The translations under genes were made by a program, and so were the position numbers. DNA of 64,000 nt from an uncultured Clostridia bacterium (GTDB taxonomy: Bacteria > Bacillota > Clostridia > Christensenellales > Borkfalkiaceae), in NCBI GenBank assembly GCA_947625095.1, contig CANQMX010000009.1, positions 1 through 64,000 on the forward strand. The letters run 5' to 3'. Each line of letters starts with the position of its first letter. Within the stretch, counting starts at the first letter, position 1. Positions 6,628 through 15,858 of the stretch are shown here, piece by piece. Under the pieces are notes generated by a model, which made no database searches, was not told where the DNA came from, and was given only the letters and a program-made list of their open reading frames with translations.

Positions 6628-7085
6628 TGAAGAGGTTTTTTGCCGGGGCGCTTGCGCTGTGCTTGGCGACACTTCCGCTTGCGGCGTGCGGGGACGAGAA
6701 CGCGGAAACATTGCCGCCCGCGGAGACCGATGAGATTTTTTTGACGATAGAGAGCCAAAAAATTTCCGTTAAACTTGAAACGAACGCCGCGACGGCCGCC
6801 CTTATCGACATTTTGGAAGAGGAGGATATCACCTATACCGCGCACGGCTACGGCGGGTTTGAAATGGTGGGCGACTTGGGACACTCCCTTCCCCGCAGCG
6901 ATACGCAGATGACGACGGGCGCGGGCGACGTTATCCTCTATTCGGGGAATCAAATCGTGCTGTTCTACGGAAGCAATTCGTGGAGTTACACAAAACTCGG
7001 GCGTATGCAGGGGCTATCCGCGGCGGAAGTGAAGGAGCGCCTGACAAAGAGCGACCCCGTTACGGTAAAAATAAGCCTGCAATGA
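6624..7085 (+). CDS. Cyclophilin-like lipoprotein
   Basis: A 153-residue exported protein. The signal ends in a lipobox (LPLAACGD, Cys near residue 22). The rest matches the small cyclophilin-like fold common beside flavodoxins in Clostridia: IFLTIESQKISVKLETN, then GDLGHSLP, then GAGDVILYSGNQIVLFYG. In such operons the domain may occur free or fused to flavodoxin. Enzymatic activity is not established. The ATG overlaps the upstream stop (ATGA). Confidence 0.8.
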   Translation: MMKRFFAGALALCLATLPLAACGDENAETLPPAETDEIFLTIESQKISVKLETNAATAALIDILEEEDITYTAHGYGGFEMVGDLGHSLPRSDTQMTTGAGDVILYSGNQIVLFYGSNSWSYTKLGRMQGLSAAEVKERLTKSDPVTVKISLQ

Positions 7086-7103
7086 TTTTTGGAGGAAGAA
7101 AGG

Positions 7104-7676
7104 ATGAAAAAGTTTTTTGCTGGGGTGCTTGCACTGTGCTTGACGGTACTTCCGCTGGCGGCGTGCGGAAGCCATGAGGAAAAATTGCCGCCGCCCGATA
7201 AGGGCGCTTCCGCGCTCGTCGCCTACTTTTCGGCGACGGGGACGACCAAGGGCGTTGCGGAGAAGATCGCCGAAGCCGCGGACGGCGTTCTCTATGAGAT
7301 CGTGCCGCAGGTCGCGTATACCGCCGCCGATCTGGACTACGGCACCGACTGCCGCGCAAACAGAGAGCAGAACGACGACGCCGCCCGCCCCGAAATAAGC
7401 GGCACGGTGGAGAACATGGCAAGTTACGGCGTTATCTACCTCGGCTACCCCATCTGGTGGGGCGAAGCGCCCAAGATCATCTATACCTTCCTCGAAAGTT
7501 ACGACTTTGCGGGAAAGACCATCGTCCCCTTCTGCACGTCGGGTTCGAGCGGCATCGAGGGAAGTCTCTCGGGGCTGAAAGCGATCGCAAACAGCGCGAC
7601 GTGGCTTGCGGGCAGGAGGTTTTCCGCCTCCGCCTCGCTAAACGATATTCAGGAATGGCTAAACGGCTTAAAATAG
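7104..7676 (+). CDS. Lipid-anchored flavodoxin
   Basis: A 190-residue protein with an N-terminal lipoprotein signal (MKKFFAGVLALCLTVLPL, then AACG) followed by a complete flavodoxin domain. FMN loops are FSATGTTKGVAEKIAE near 40, GYPIWWGEAPKII near 117 and FCTSGSSGIEGS near 145. The signal is nearly identical to that of the preceding lipoprotein, suggesting signal-sequence duplication. GGAGGAAGAAAGG precedes ATG 7104; an upstream in-frame TTG is not needed. A flavodoxin outside the membrane implies FMN loading in or after export and a role in surface electron transfer. This is inference. Confidence 0.88.
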   Translation: MKKFFAGVLALCLTVLPLAACGSHEEKLPPPDKGASALVAYFSATGTTKGVAEKIAEAADGVLYEIVPQVAYTAADLDYGTDCRANREQNDDAARPEISGTVENMASYGVIYLGYPIWWGEAPKIIYTFLESYDFAGKTIVPFCTSGSSGIEGSLSGLKAIANSATWLAGRRFSASASLNDIQEWLNGLK

Positions 7677-7692
7677 AATAGGGAGGAAAATT

Positions 7693-8820
7693 ATGGTAAG
7701 CAATGAATTTTTCGGCAGGGAGATGAAAAAACTCGGCTTCGGGTTGATGCGGCTACCCAAGAAGGGGCTGCATACCGACATCGAACAGGTGAAAGAGATG
7801 GTAGACCTGTTTTTGGAGGCGGGATTTACATACTTCGATACGGCGTTTGTGTACGGCACGAGCGAGGAGGATATCAAAAAGGCGCTCGTCGAGCGCTATC
7901 CGCGCGACAGGTACACTTTGACGACAAAACTCAACGCCTTTATGATGGCGGGCAGCGAACAGGCGGCAAAGAGCCAATTCCAAAAGAGTTTGGAGCGCAC
8001 GGGCGCGGGGTATTTCGACTTCTATCTTCTGCACGCGCTCATGGCGAACAACTACAAAAAATACGACGACTACCACATCTGGGACTTTGTAAAGGAGCAA
8101 AAGGCGAAGGGACTTGTACGGCGCTTCGGCTTTTCCTATCACGCCGACCCCGTGCTCTTGGATAAGTTGCTGACGATCCACCCCGAAGTGGACTTTATTC
8201 AATTGCAGATAAACTACGCCGATTGGGAGAACCCCTCGGTCACCTCCCGCGGGAATTACGAGGTGGCGAAAAAGCACGGAAAGCCCGTCGTCATCATGGA
8301 ACCCGTCAAGGGCGGCGCGCTTGCCAACCCGCCCAAGGGGGTGCAGAGGCTGTTCAAGGAATATAACCCCGCCGCCTCGTTTGCGAGTTGGGCGATCCGC
8401 TTTGCCGCCTCGCTCGACGGCGTGATGACAGTGCTTTCGGGAATGTCCGACACCGCGCAGATGCGCGACAACATTTCGTACATGAAGGAGTTTCAGCCGC
8501 TCAACGACGACGAGCAGGAGATCATCCGCAAGGCGCAGCGCATTATGGGCAATTCCTCCACCATCCCCTGCACGGCCTGCCACTATTGCGTGGGCGGCTG
8601 CCCCAGGAAGATAAATATTCCCGCCATCTTTTCGGCGGCGAACAGGCACTTGGGCAACGGGCAGACGGCGCAGGCGATAGAGGCCTACAAACAGGCGACA
8701 GCAGGCGGCGGGCTTGCTTCTTCTTGTATCGGCTGCAAGCAGTGCGAGAGGGCTTGCCCGCAGCATTTGCCCATTACCGAGCACTTGAAAGTGTGTGCAA
8801 CGCTGCTGGAAAACAGGTGA
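7693..8820 (+). CDS. Aldo/keto reductase with C-terminal 4Fe-4S ferredoxin domain
   Basis: A 375-residue oxidoreductase. The AKR barrel runs to about 290: GFGLMRLP at the start, FDTAFVYGTSEE carrying the Asp/Tyr active site, KLNA as the Lys site and FYLLHAL as the His site. It is followed by CTACHYCVGGCP and CIGCKQCERACP, two cysteine motifs typical of 4Fe-4S binding. This is the Fe-S branch common in anaerobes, which probably couples carbonyl reduction to ferredoxin or flavodoxin. It starts 16 nt after the lipid-anchored flavodoxin with GGGAGGAAAATT before the ATG. Confidence 0.92.
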   Translation: MVSNEFFGREMKKLGFGLMRLPKKGLHTDIEQVKEMVDLFLEAGFTYFDTAFVYGTSEEDIKKALVERYPRDRYTLTTKLNAFMMAGSEQAAKSQFQKSLERTGAGYFDFYLLHALMANNYKKYDDYHIWDFVKEQKAKGLVRRFGFSYHADPVLLDKLLTIHPEVDFIQLQINYADWENPSVTSRGNYEVAKKHGKPVVIMEPVKGGALANPPKGVQRLFKEYNPAASFASWAIRFAASLDGVMTVLSGMSDTAQMRDNISYMKEFQPLNDDEQEIIRKAQRIMGNSSTIPCTACHYCVGGCPRKINIPAIFSAANRHLGNGQTAQAIEAYKQATAGGGLASSCIGCKQCERACPQHLPITEHLKVCATLLENR

Positions 8821-8878
8821 AGCGAAAATCAAAAAATTTATCTGCCCGAACGCGGCAGAAACCAAAAGGAGATAGAAG

Positions 8879-9883
8879 ATGCAGAACGAAATTTTGAAGT
8901 TGACGAAAGAGTGGGACAAGACCTTTCCGCAAAAGGACACGGTGAAGCATGAAAAAGTCATGTTTCACAACCGCTACGGCATTGCGCTTGCGGCAGATCT
9001 GTACGCCCCCAAGGACGCCGCGGGAAAACTGCCCGCCATCGCCGTGTGCGGCCCGTTCGGCGCGGTGAAGGAACAGGCCTCGGGGCTGTACGCGCAGGAG
9101 TTGGCGGCGCGCGGGTTTTTGACCGTTGCCTTTGACCCCTCGTTTACGGGAGAGAGCGGAGGCACGCCGCGCTACGTTGCCTCGCCCGACATCAACACCG
9201 AAGATTTTTCGGCGGCAGTGGACTACCTCTGCTGCCGCGACGACGTGAACGCGGACATGGTGGGCATCCTCGGCATCTGCGGCTGGGGCGGCATGGCCCT
9301 GAACGCCGCCGCCATGGACACGCGGATCAAGGCGACCGTCGCCTGCACGATGTACGATATGACGCGCGTCAACGCGAAGGGATACTTTGACGCGGCGGAC
9401 AGCGAGGAGGCGAGATTCGAGACGAAAAAAGCCCTCAACGAACAGAGAACGCGCGATTACAGGGCGGGAACGTACGAACTTGCGGGCGGCGTTGTAGACC
9501 CCCTGCCCGACGACGCGCCCTTCTTCGTGAAGGATTATTACGACTATTACAAGACAAAACGGGGGTACCATGTCCGCAGTCTGAACTCCAACGGCGGCTG
9601 GAACAAGACCTCCGCGCTCTCCTTCCTCAATATGCCTATTTTGGCATACAGCAACGAGATACGCAGCGCCGTGCTTGTGGTGCACGGCGAAAAGGCGCAC
9701 TCGTGCTATTTTTCCAAGGACGCCTACGCCGCTATGGTGAAGGGCAACAAATTTGCGGACAATAAGAAACTTTTGCTCATTCCGAACGCCGTGCATACCG
9801 ACCTCTATGACGGCGGCGGAAAGAACGCCATTCCCTTTGACGAAATTGTTGCGTTCTACAAAAAATATTTTGAGACGGCGTGA
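8879..9883 (+). CDS. Alpha/beta hydrolase with probable Cys nucleophile
   Basis: A 334-residue alpha/beta hydrolase related to dienelactone hydrolase and YcjY-like proteins. The nucleophile elbow reads GILGICGWGG (near residue 134), so cysteine replaces the usual serine, as in dienelactone hydrolase. Candidate partners are Asp in the strand before HGEKAHSCYF and His in NAVHTDLYDG near the C-terminus. No signal peptide. Start ATG 8879 follows AAAGGAGATAGAAG. It lies in the same operon 58 nt after the reductase. The substrate is unknown. Confidence 0.88.
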   Translation: MQNEILKLTKEWDKTFPQKDTVKHEKVMFHNRYGIALAADLYAPKDAAGKLPAIAVCGPFGAVKEQASGLYAQELAARGFLTVAFDPSFTGESGGTPRYVASPDINTEDFSAAVDYLCCRDDVNADMVGILGICGWGGMALNAAAMDTRIKATVACTMYDMTRVNAKGYFDAADSEEARFETKKALNEQRTRDYRAGTYELAGGVVDPLPDDAPFFVKDYYDYYKTKRGYHVRSLNSNGGWNKTSALSFLNMPILAYSNEIRSAVLVVHGEKAHSCYFSKDAYAAMVKGNKFADNKKLLLIPNAVHTDLYDGGGKNAIPFDEIVAFYKKYFETA

Positions 9884-9901
9884 GCGCCGCGAGGAGGAAA
9901 C

Positions 9902-10663
9902 ATGGAAAAAATTACGCAGACGGCGGGAAGAGCCGCCCTCGGGGAGTTTGCGCCCGACTTTGCCCACTTCAACGACGACGTGCTGTTCGGCGAAAATTGG
10001 AACAACCGCGACATCGACCTTAAAACGAGATGCCTCATCACCGTGATAGCTCTGATGGCCTCGGGCATCACCGACTCCTCCCTCACCTATCACCTGCAAA
10101 ACGCCAAGGCGCACGGCGTGACGAGAAAAGAGATCGCCGCAGCCATAACGCACGCGGCGTTCTATGCGGGCTGGCCCAAGGCGTGGGCGGTGTTCAACCT
10201 TGCAAAGACGGTATGGACAGAACCCGAAGAGAGCGAAGATGAAGGCGGAAAGGCTGCGCACGCCGCCCAAACTATTTTCCCCATCGGTGCGCCCAACGAC
10301 GGGTTCAAGCAATATTTCAGCGGGCAGAGTTACCTTGCGCCCCTCTCCCAAGCGCAGGTGGGCATCTATCACGTGACCTTTGAGCCTGCGTGCCGCAACA
10401 ATTGGCACATTCACCGTGCCGACGAGGGCGGCGGGCAAATTTTGATCTGCACCGCGGGGCGGGGCTACTACCAGGAGTGGGGAAAGGCGGCCGTGGAATT
10501 GCGCCCCGGGGACGTCATCAACATTCCCGCGGGCGTCAAACACTGGCACGGCGCGGCGAAGGACAGCTGGATGAGCCACCTTGCGGTGGAAGTGCCCGGC
10601 AAGAACTCTTCTAACGAATGGTTAGAGCCTGTGGCGGAGGCCGATTACAAAAAATTGCCGTAA
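9902..10663 (+). CDS. Carboxymuconolactone decarboxylase-cupin fusion
   Basis: A 253-residue two-domain protein. Residues 1-110 are a carboxymuconolactone decarboxylase/AhpD-like helical domain (TRCLITVIALMASG, then LQNAKAHGVTRKEI), but without the CxxC of AhpD peroxidases. Residues 135-245 are a cupin with NNWHIHRADEGGGQ, then GDVINIPAGVKHWHG (metal-binding His/Glu set). Such fusions are common near flavodoxin and AKR genes. It is the last gene of the operon, followed at once by a terminator. Confidence 0.9.
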   Translation: MEKITQTAGRAALGEFAPDFAHFNDDVLFGENWNNRDIDLKTRCLITVIALMASGITDSSLTYHLQNAKAHGVTRKEIAAAITHAAFYAGWPKAWAVFNLAKTVWTEPEESEDEGGKAAHAAQTIFPIGAPNDGFKQYFSGQSYLAPLSQAQVGIYHVTFEPACRNNWHIHRADEGGGQILICTAGRGYYQEWGKAAVELRPGDVINIPAGVKHWHGAAKDSWMSHLAVEVPGKNSSNEWLEPVAEADYKKLP

Positions 10664-10666
10664 ACG

Positions 10667-10694
10667 AAAAGCGCCCCTTCGAGGGCGCTTTTTT
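10667..10694 (+). terminator. Terminator of the redox operon, probably bidirectional
   Basis: AAAAGCGCCC-CTTCGA-GGGCGCTTTTTT. It lies between convergent genes and has A and T runs on both sides. Confidence 0.85.
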
Positions 10695-10705
10695 CTGCCG
10701 CGGCG

Positions 10706-12325
10706 CTACTGCTTGGGCGGGGTGGATTCGGTGTAGCCGAGCACTTCGCCCACCGTCGCTTTGAGGGCGGAGAGGAATTCCTCGCGGTCGTGCGGCGTGC
10801 CCTCGACGGTGAGGATATCCCCCGCCTGCAACTCCGTGCCGCCCGAGGGTGCAAAGCCCGCCTCGCCGCGCTCCACATTCTTGACGAGCGCGGTGAACGG
10901 CCACAGGACATCGCGCACCGCCCTGCCCGCCGCGGGCGAGCCATCCGCCACTTTGACGCGCACCACGAGGTGCATACTCTCGCTGACGTCCTCTTCGAGC
11001 ATCTCGTCGAGGAGGCGGTCGTAGAGTGGCGAAATGTGCAGTAGGTCGCCCACGAGGTAACTCACCGCCGCGCAGATGACAGCGGGCAGGAAGAAGGTGA
11101 AACTCCATGTGAGTTCGACCGTCATGATGATGCCCGTGATGGGCGCCTTGACGACGGTCGTGAAAAACGTGACCATGCACAGCGCGACGAGGCCATCGGA
11201 GAGCGCGGGGTCCATACCCATGAGCACGAAGAGCATGGAGAGAAGTTTCCCGACGCCCGCGCCCATTGCGAGCATGGGAACGGAGGCGCAACAGGGAAGA
11301 TCCGCGCCCAAATTGCAGACGGTCGCAAGAAGGCGCAACAGAACGACGACAAAGAGAATTGCCCAAACGGGCAGGCCGAAGAGGGTCAACCCCTCCTTGG
11401 AATTGCTGCCCAGGGCGTTGATGAAGTTGACGCCGCTGCCCATTGCGTACACCGTAATGAGCCCGCACGCGCCCGCGACGGCGAAGGGGATAACGTACTT
11501 GCCCATGCCCTTCAAGAGGGAGATCTGCTTGAAATATTTGCGCGCCCAAAAGAGAAGGTGATAAAAGCCCGCCGCGAACAGCGTGACGACGAGGGCGGCG
11601 AGAAGGGCGAACACGCAAAAGAGCAGCCCTGTATCGGCGGGATAGGAGAAGGTGGAAAGAAAAGGCCCTACCTCCATGCCGAGGGCGTACTTCAAGAGTA
11701 CACCCCTCACGATGACGGCGACGGCGACCGACGAGAACGAACAGATGAAAACTTCGGGCGTGAAGCGCTTGTGCGCCTCCTCATACGCAAAGATGATGCC
11801 CGTGAGCGGCGCGTTGAGCGCGACGGCAAGCCCCGCGCACGCCCCGCCCGTGATCTGAAAGCGGCGCACGACGGGATCGCGGCGGCATAGATCGCTCACC
11901 CCCGCCCCGCACGAGCCGCCGATGAATGCGCTCGGCCCCTCCGTGCCCGCCGAAAGCCCCATAAAGACGAGGAAGAGGGCGGAGGCGAACATACTTGTGA
12001 CATCCCTGTACCACTTGAAGCGGAGAAGGCCGCGGGTCGCACCCTCCGTCTGCGGAAAGCCGTTCCCCCGCAACAGGGGCAGAAAGCGCAGCGCGCCGCC
12101 GATGACGACAGCGCCCAAGAAAAGCGCCAAAAACAACAGCGGGATAAAGGTGGGGTGTTCGACAAAGTACCCGTAATAGCCGCGCGAGAATTCCTCCGTC
12201 ATCTCCACAAGCACGTTGAAGAGGGTGACGACGACCCCCGCGAACAGCCCCGTGACAAGCCCCACCGAGACAATCTGTACGCCGTAATTGGCGTTCTTTT
12301 TGATTTTTTCCAAAGTTTTTTTCAC
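10706..12325 (-). CDS. ClC-family chloride channel/transporter with TrkA-C domain
   Basis: A 539-residue membrane protein with about 10-12 hydrophobic segments. ClC filter motifs are visible as GNGFPQ near 88, GLSAGTEGPSAFIG near 124 and LGADLPCCASVPMLAMG near 345. The C-terminal ~90 residues (SMHLVVRVKVADGSPAAG ... LQAGDILTVEGTP) form a TrkA-C-like regulatory domain. Start GTG 12325 is preferred because a promoter ends 6 nt before it; no ribosome-binding site is present. It is probably its own leaderless transcription unit, ending at the shared terminator. Confidence 0.9.
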   Translation of the reverse strand: MKKTLEKIKKNANYGVQIVSVGLVTGLFAGVVVTLFNVLVEMTEEFSRGYYGYFVEHPTFIPLLFLALFLGAVVIGGALRFLPLLRGNGFPQTEGATRGLLRFKWYRDVTSMFASALFLVFMGLSAGTEGPSAFIGGSCGAGVSDLCRRDPVVRRFQITGGACAGLAVALNAPLTGIIFAYEEAHKRFTPEVFICSFSSVAVAVIVRGVLLKYALGMEVGPFLSTFSYPADTGLLFCVFALLAALVVTLFAAGFYHLLFWARKYFKQISLLKGMGKYVIPFAVAGACGLITVYAMGSGVNFINALGSNSKEGLTLFGLPVWAILFVVVLLRLLATVCNLGADLPCCASVPMLAMGAGVGKLLSMLFVLMGMDPALSDGLVALCMVTFFTTVVKAPITGIIMTVELTWSFTFFLPAVICAAVSYLVGDLLHISPLYDRLLDEMLEEDVSESMHLVVRVKVADGSPAAGRAVRDVLWPFTALVKNVERGEAGFAPSGGTELQAGDILTVEGTPHDREEFLSALKATVGEVLGYTESTPPKQ

Positions 12326-12331
12326 GACTGT

Positions 12332-12360
12332 ATTCTATCACGACCCTCTTCAAAAGTAAA
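12332..12360 (-). promoter_or_regulatory. Promoter of the ClC gene, leaderless GTG arrangement
   Basis: TTTACT (12355-12360), a 17-nt spacer, and TAGAAT (12332-12337). GTG follows 6 nt after the -10 box, the same geometry as four other genes in the window. Confidence 0.55.
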
Positions 12361-12383
12361 CCGAATGAGCCGCCCTCTCTTTT

Positions 12384-14120
12384 CTATTGTTCAAACTGCG
12401 CGTGGTAGAGTTTGGCGTAGAAGCCGCCCCGCGCCAGGAGTTCCGTGTGCGTCCCCTGCTCCACGATGTTGCCCGCGTTCATCACGAGGATCTTATCTGC
12501 ATTTTTGACGGTGGAGAGCCTGTGCGCGATGATAAAGCACGTTCTGCCCTCCATGAGCCGCGCAAACGCATCCTGCACCAGAAGTTCGGTGCGCGTATCG
12601 ATGCTCGAAGTCGCCTCGTCCAAGATGAGCATGGGCGGGCGGCACAGCATGACCCGCGCGATGCAGAGAAGTTGCCGCTGCCCTTCGGAAAGAGAACCCG
12701 TGCCGCCGACGGGTGTATCGTACCCCTGCGGAAGGCGCATGATGAACCCGTGCGCGTGCGCCGCTTTGGCGGCCGCCACCATCTCCTCCTCCGTGCAGTC
12801 GGGCGCGCCCAATTTGAGGTTTTCGCGCACCGTCGCTTCTTTCAGCCATGTATCCTGCAACACCATGCCGTAGGCCTGGCGGAGCGACTTGCGCGTCACC
12901 GTGCGCACATCGTGCCCATCCACCGTGATGCGGCCGCCATCGACATCGTAGAAGCGCATGAGAAGATTGATGAGCGTCGTCTTGCCGCACCCCGTCGGCC
13001 CCACGATGGCAACGTGCTTGCCCGCGAGCGCCGCCATGTTCAGCCCCTCGATGAGCGGGCGGGCGGGATCGTAGGAGAAACTGACCGCCTCGGCGCGCAC
13101 CTCCCCCTTCACTTCGCCGAGGGGGATACACGCTTCGTCGGAGGGCTGTTCCTCCTCGTCGATGAGGGCGAAGATGCGCCCCGCGCAGGCGAGGGCGTTC
13201 TGGAATTCCGCGATGACTTCGGTGATCTCGTTGAACGGTTTGGTGTACTGCGTGGCGTAGGAGAGCGATGCGGTGAGTTTACCCACGCTGAACACCCCGC
13301 CCGTAGAGATGACGAGGAGCGCGCCCGTGAGCGCGACGGCGGCATACACCACCGAGTTGATGAGCCGCGTGGAGGGATTAACCGTAGAGGAGAAAAAGAC
13401 GGCGCGAAGAGAGGCGAGGCGGAGACGTTCGTTGACCTCCTCAAACGCCACCTCGTTTTCATCCTCGTGCGTGAACGCCTTGACCGTTTTGAGGTTGCCC
13501 ACCATCTCATCGATGAACGCTGTCTGTTCGGCGCGCACTTCGGACTGCTTTTTGAAGGTCGCATAGGTGCGCTTGGAGATGAACCGCGCGACGAGGAGGG
13601 AGAGCGGCGTGAGACAGAACACGACGAGAGCGACCTCCCACCGCAGCACAAACATCATGACGAGCACGCCCAAGATGGTGCATACGCCCGTGAAGAGTTG
13701 GGTGAAACCGAGCAAAAGCCCGTCGGCGAACTGTTCGCTATCCGCCACGATGACGGAGGAGATTTCGCCGTAGGCGCGGTTATCGATGTATTTTAAGGGG
13801 AGGCGACCCAATTTTTCGAAACTTTGCTGCCGAAGGTCGGCGAGCACGCGATAGGCGACGCGGTTGTTCGCGAGGCTGACGACATACTGCCCCACCGACG
13901 CCGCGGCGACGCACCCGCCGACGCCGAAGAGCACGCGGTAGAGGGCGGAAAAGTTGACGTTGTCCTTCCCCACGATGAGGTCGACGCCCTCGCCCACGAG
14001 GAAGGGCACGAGAAGTTGCGCCGCGACGGTGACCATTGCCGCCAGCACGGTGAGGACGAGCCAGCCCGCGTGGGGCTTCAACAGGCGCAGAATACGGCGG
14101 AAAACGGCGCTCTTTTTCAT
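12384..14120 (-). CDS. ABC exporter half-transporter (second subunit)
   Basis: A 578-residue type-IV ABC exporter subunit. The membrane domain spans about 1-320 and the nucleotide-binding domain about 340-578. Walker A is GPTGCGKTTLINLL, the Q-loop AYGMVLQDTW, the signature LSEGQRQLLCIAR, Walker B MLILDEATSSID and the switch His AHRLSTVKNADK. Start ATG 14120 overlaps the stop of the partner gene (ATGA); the longer frame overlaps that gene heavily and is rejected. It forms a heterodimer with the upstream gene. This signature is canonical (LSEGQ). Confidence 0.92.
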   Translation of the reverse strand: MKKSAVFRRILRLLKPHAGWLVLTVLAAMVTVAAQLLVPFLVGEGVDLIVGKDNVNFSALYRVLFGVGGCVAAASVGQYVVSLANNRVAYRVLADLRQQSFEKLGRLPLKYIDNRAYGEISSVIVADSEQFADGLLLGFTQLFTGVCTILGVLVMMFVLRWEVALVVFCLTPLSLLVARFISKRTYATFKKQSEVRAEQTAFIDEMVGNLKTVKAFTHEDENEVAFEEVNERLRLASLRAVFFSSTVNPSTRLINSVVYAAVALTGALLVISTGGVFSVGKLTASLSYATQYTKPFNEITEVIAEFQNALACAGRIFALIDEEEQPSDEACIPLGEVKGEVRAEAVSFSYDPARPLIEGLNMAALAGKHVAIVGPTGCGKTTLINLLMRFYDVDGGRITVDGHDVRTVTRKSLRQAYGMVLQDTWLKEATVRENLKLGAPDCTEEEMVAAAKAAHAHGFIMRLPQGYDTPVGGTGSLSEGQRQLLCIARVMLCRPPMLILDEATSSIDTRTELLVQDAFARLMEGRTCFIIAHRLSTVKNADKILVMNAGNIVEQGTHTELLARGGFYAKLYHAQFEQ

Positions 14121-15841
14121 ACTTCCCCCTCCGCGCGCGTCTGCGAGGCGTAGATCTCGCCGTACAGCGGGCTTGATTTCAACAGTTCTTCGTGCGTTCC
14201 GACGGCGGAAAGTTTCCCCTCGTCGAGGAGCAAAATCTTTTCCGCATGGCGCACGGCGGAGACGCGCTGGGAAACGACGATGACCGTGCACGGGAGGGAA
14301 CGCAGGGCGCGGCGCAGGGCGGCGTCCGTGGCGTAGTCGAGCGCCGAGGCGCTATCATCCAAGATGAGCACTTCGGGCTTCCGCACGAGGGCGCGCGCGA
14401 TGGTGAGCCGCTGGCGCTGGCCGCCCGAAAAGTTCTTGCCCTCCTGTGCAACCTCGCCATCCAGCCCGCCCTTGGCGGCGACGACATCCTCCGCCTGCGC
14501 GAGTTTTACCGCCTGCATGAGTTCTTCATCCGTCGCCTCGCCCCCCCACAGAAGGTTGGAGCGGATGGTGCCCTTGAAGAGCACGGCGTGCTGGGGCACA
14601 AAGCCGACGCGGCCGCGAAGCTCCTCCGCGGGGATGGACTTGACGTCCTCGCCGCCGAGCAACACCCGCCCGCCGCTCGCTTCATAGAAGCGCGGAATGA
14701 GGTCGACGAGCGTCGTCTTGCCTGCGCCCGTGCCGCCCAAAACCCCCAGCGTCTGGCCGTTTTCGACGGAGAAGTCGATATCGTCGAGGGCGGGAGCGCC
14801 GCCGCCACGGTATGTAAACGTGACGTGCTCGAAGCGCAGCGCGCCCCTTTGTTGCGACGTCTGCCGCTCGCCCGCGGCGGGTGCGGTGACGGAGGGTTCG
14901 CCCTTCTCATCCAACACTTTGGCGATGCGCTTTTCCGAGGAGACCGCCCTTGTTACCGTAAATACGAGATTTGCGAATTTGATGAGTTCCACCAAGATGA
15001 TGGAGAGATAACTGTAGAGCGCGAGAATTTCGCCCTGTTCGAGAGAACCCGCAAAGACGCGCACCCCGCTGACAATGAGGAGCACGATGACGGCGACGTT
15101 GACGAGGGCGTAGGTGAAGGGATTGGCAAGCGCCGAGATGCGCCCCGCCCGCCGCTGCTCGCGGCAGAGCGCCTCGTTGCGGGCGGCAAAATCCTTCGCC
15201 TCACTCTCCTCGCGGCAAAAGGCGCGGATGATCCGCGCGCCCTGCAGATTTTCCCGCGCGGAGAGGTTGACGCCGTCGAGTTTCGCCTGCACCTTTTTGT
15301 AGAGAGGGATACCCGCCGCCATGATCGCAACGACGACCACCGCAAGAAACGGGATAAGCCCGAGGATGACGAGCGCGCCCTGCACATCGACCGTGAACGC
15401 CATAATTGCCGCCCCGAACACGATGATGGGCGAGCGCAACAGGATGCGGAGGAACATATTTACCCCGTTTTGCACCTGCTGGCAGTCGCTTGTCATGCGG
15501 GTGATCATCGCCGCCGTGCCCACTTCGTCGATCTGCGAATAGGAGAAGGACTGCAACTTGGTGAAGAGGCGGCTGCGAAGTTCCGCCGAGACCCCCACCG
15601 CCGCCTTCGCCGCGAAGTACTGCGCCGTGATGGCAAACCCGAACCCCGCCACGCCGAACGCGACGAGCACGAGACAGCCGTAGACGATGTACATCCTGTC
15701 CCCGCCGCCGACGCCGAGATCCACGATGCGCGCAATGACAAGGGGCACGACGAGTTCCATGCACGCTTCGAGAAGTTTGAAGAGGGGGGCGAGGATCGCC
15801 TCCTTCCGATAGGTTTTGAGACAGGACAAGAGATGCTTCAA
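14117..15841 (-). CDS. ABC exporter half-transporter (first subunit)
   Basis: A 574-residue partner subunit. Walker A is GGTGAGKTTLVDLI, the signature FSGGQRQRLTIAR, and Walker B EVLILDDSASALD with Asp where the catalytic Glu normally sits. That makes this the degenerate catalytic site of a heterodimer. The switch His is replaced too (VVSQRVSAVRHAE has Gln). The start is taken as TTG 15841, giving MKHLLSCLKTYRKEAIL, the usual opening of this family, with AAGGAAG 8 nt upstream. A GTG at 15862 overlapping the antiporter stop is an alternative. The substrate is unknown; lipid or drug export is typical. Confidence 0.88.
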   Translation of the reverse strand: MKHLLSCLKTYRKEAILAPLFKLLEACMELVVPLVIARIVDLGVGGGDRMYIVYGCLVLVAFGVAGFGFAITAQYFAAKAAVGVSAELRSRLFTKLQSFSYSQIDEVGTAAMITRMTSDCQQVQNGVNMFLRILLRSPIIVFGAAIMAFTVDVQGALVILGLIPFLAVVVVAIMAAGIPLYKKVQAKLDGVNLSARENLQGARIIRAFCREESEAKDFAARNEALCREQRRAGRISALANPFTYALVNVAVIVLLIVSGVRVFAGSLEQGEILALYSYLSIILVELIKFANLVFTVTRAVSSEKRIAKVLDEKGEPSVTAPAAGERQTSQQRGALRFEHVTFTYRGGGAPALDDIDFSVENGQTLGVLGGTGAGKTTLVDLIPRFYEASGGRVLLGGEDVKSIPAEELRGRVGFVPQHAVLFKGTIRSNLLWGGEATDEELMQAVKLAQAEDVVAAKGGLDGEVAQEGKNFSGGQRQRLTIARALVRKPEVLILDDSASALDYATDAALRRALRSLPCTVIVVSQRVSAVRHAEKILLLDEGKLSAVGTHEELLKSSPLYGEIYASQTRAEGEV

Positions 15842-15858
15842 AATGATCTTCCTTTCCG

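Noticed and set aside
8774-10579. Minus-strand 601-codon open frame
   Set aside because: Antisense to the alpha/beta hydrolase and decarboxylase-cupin genes.
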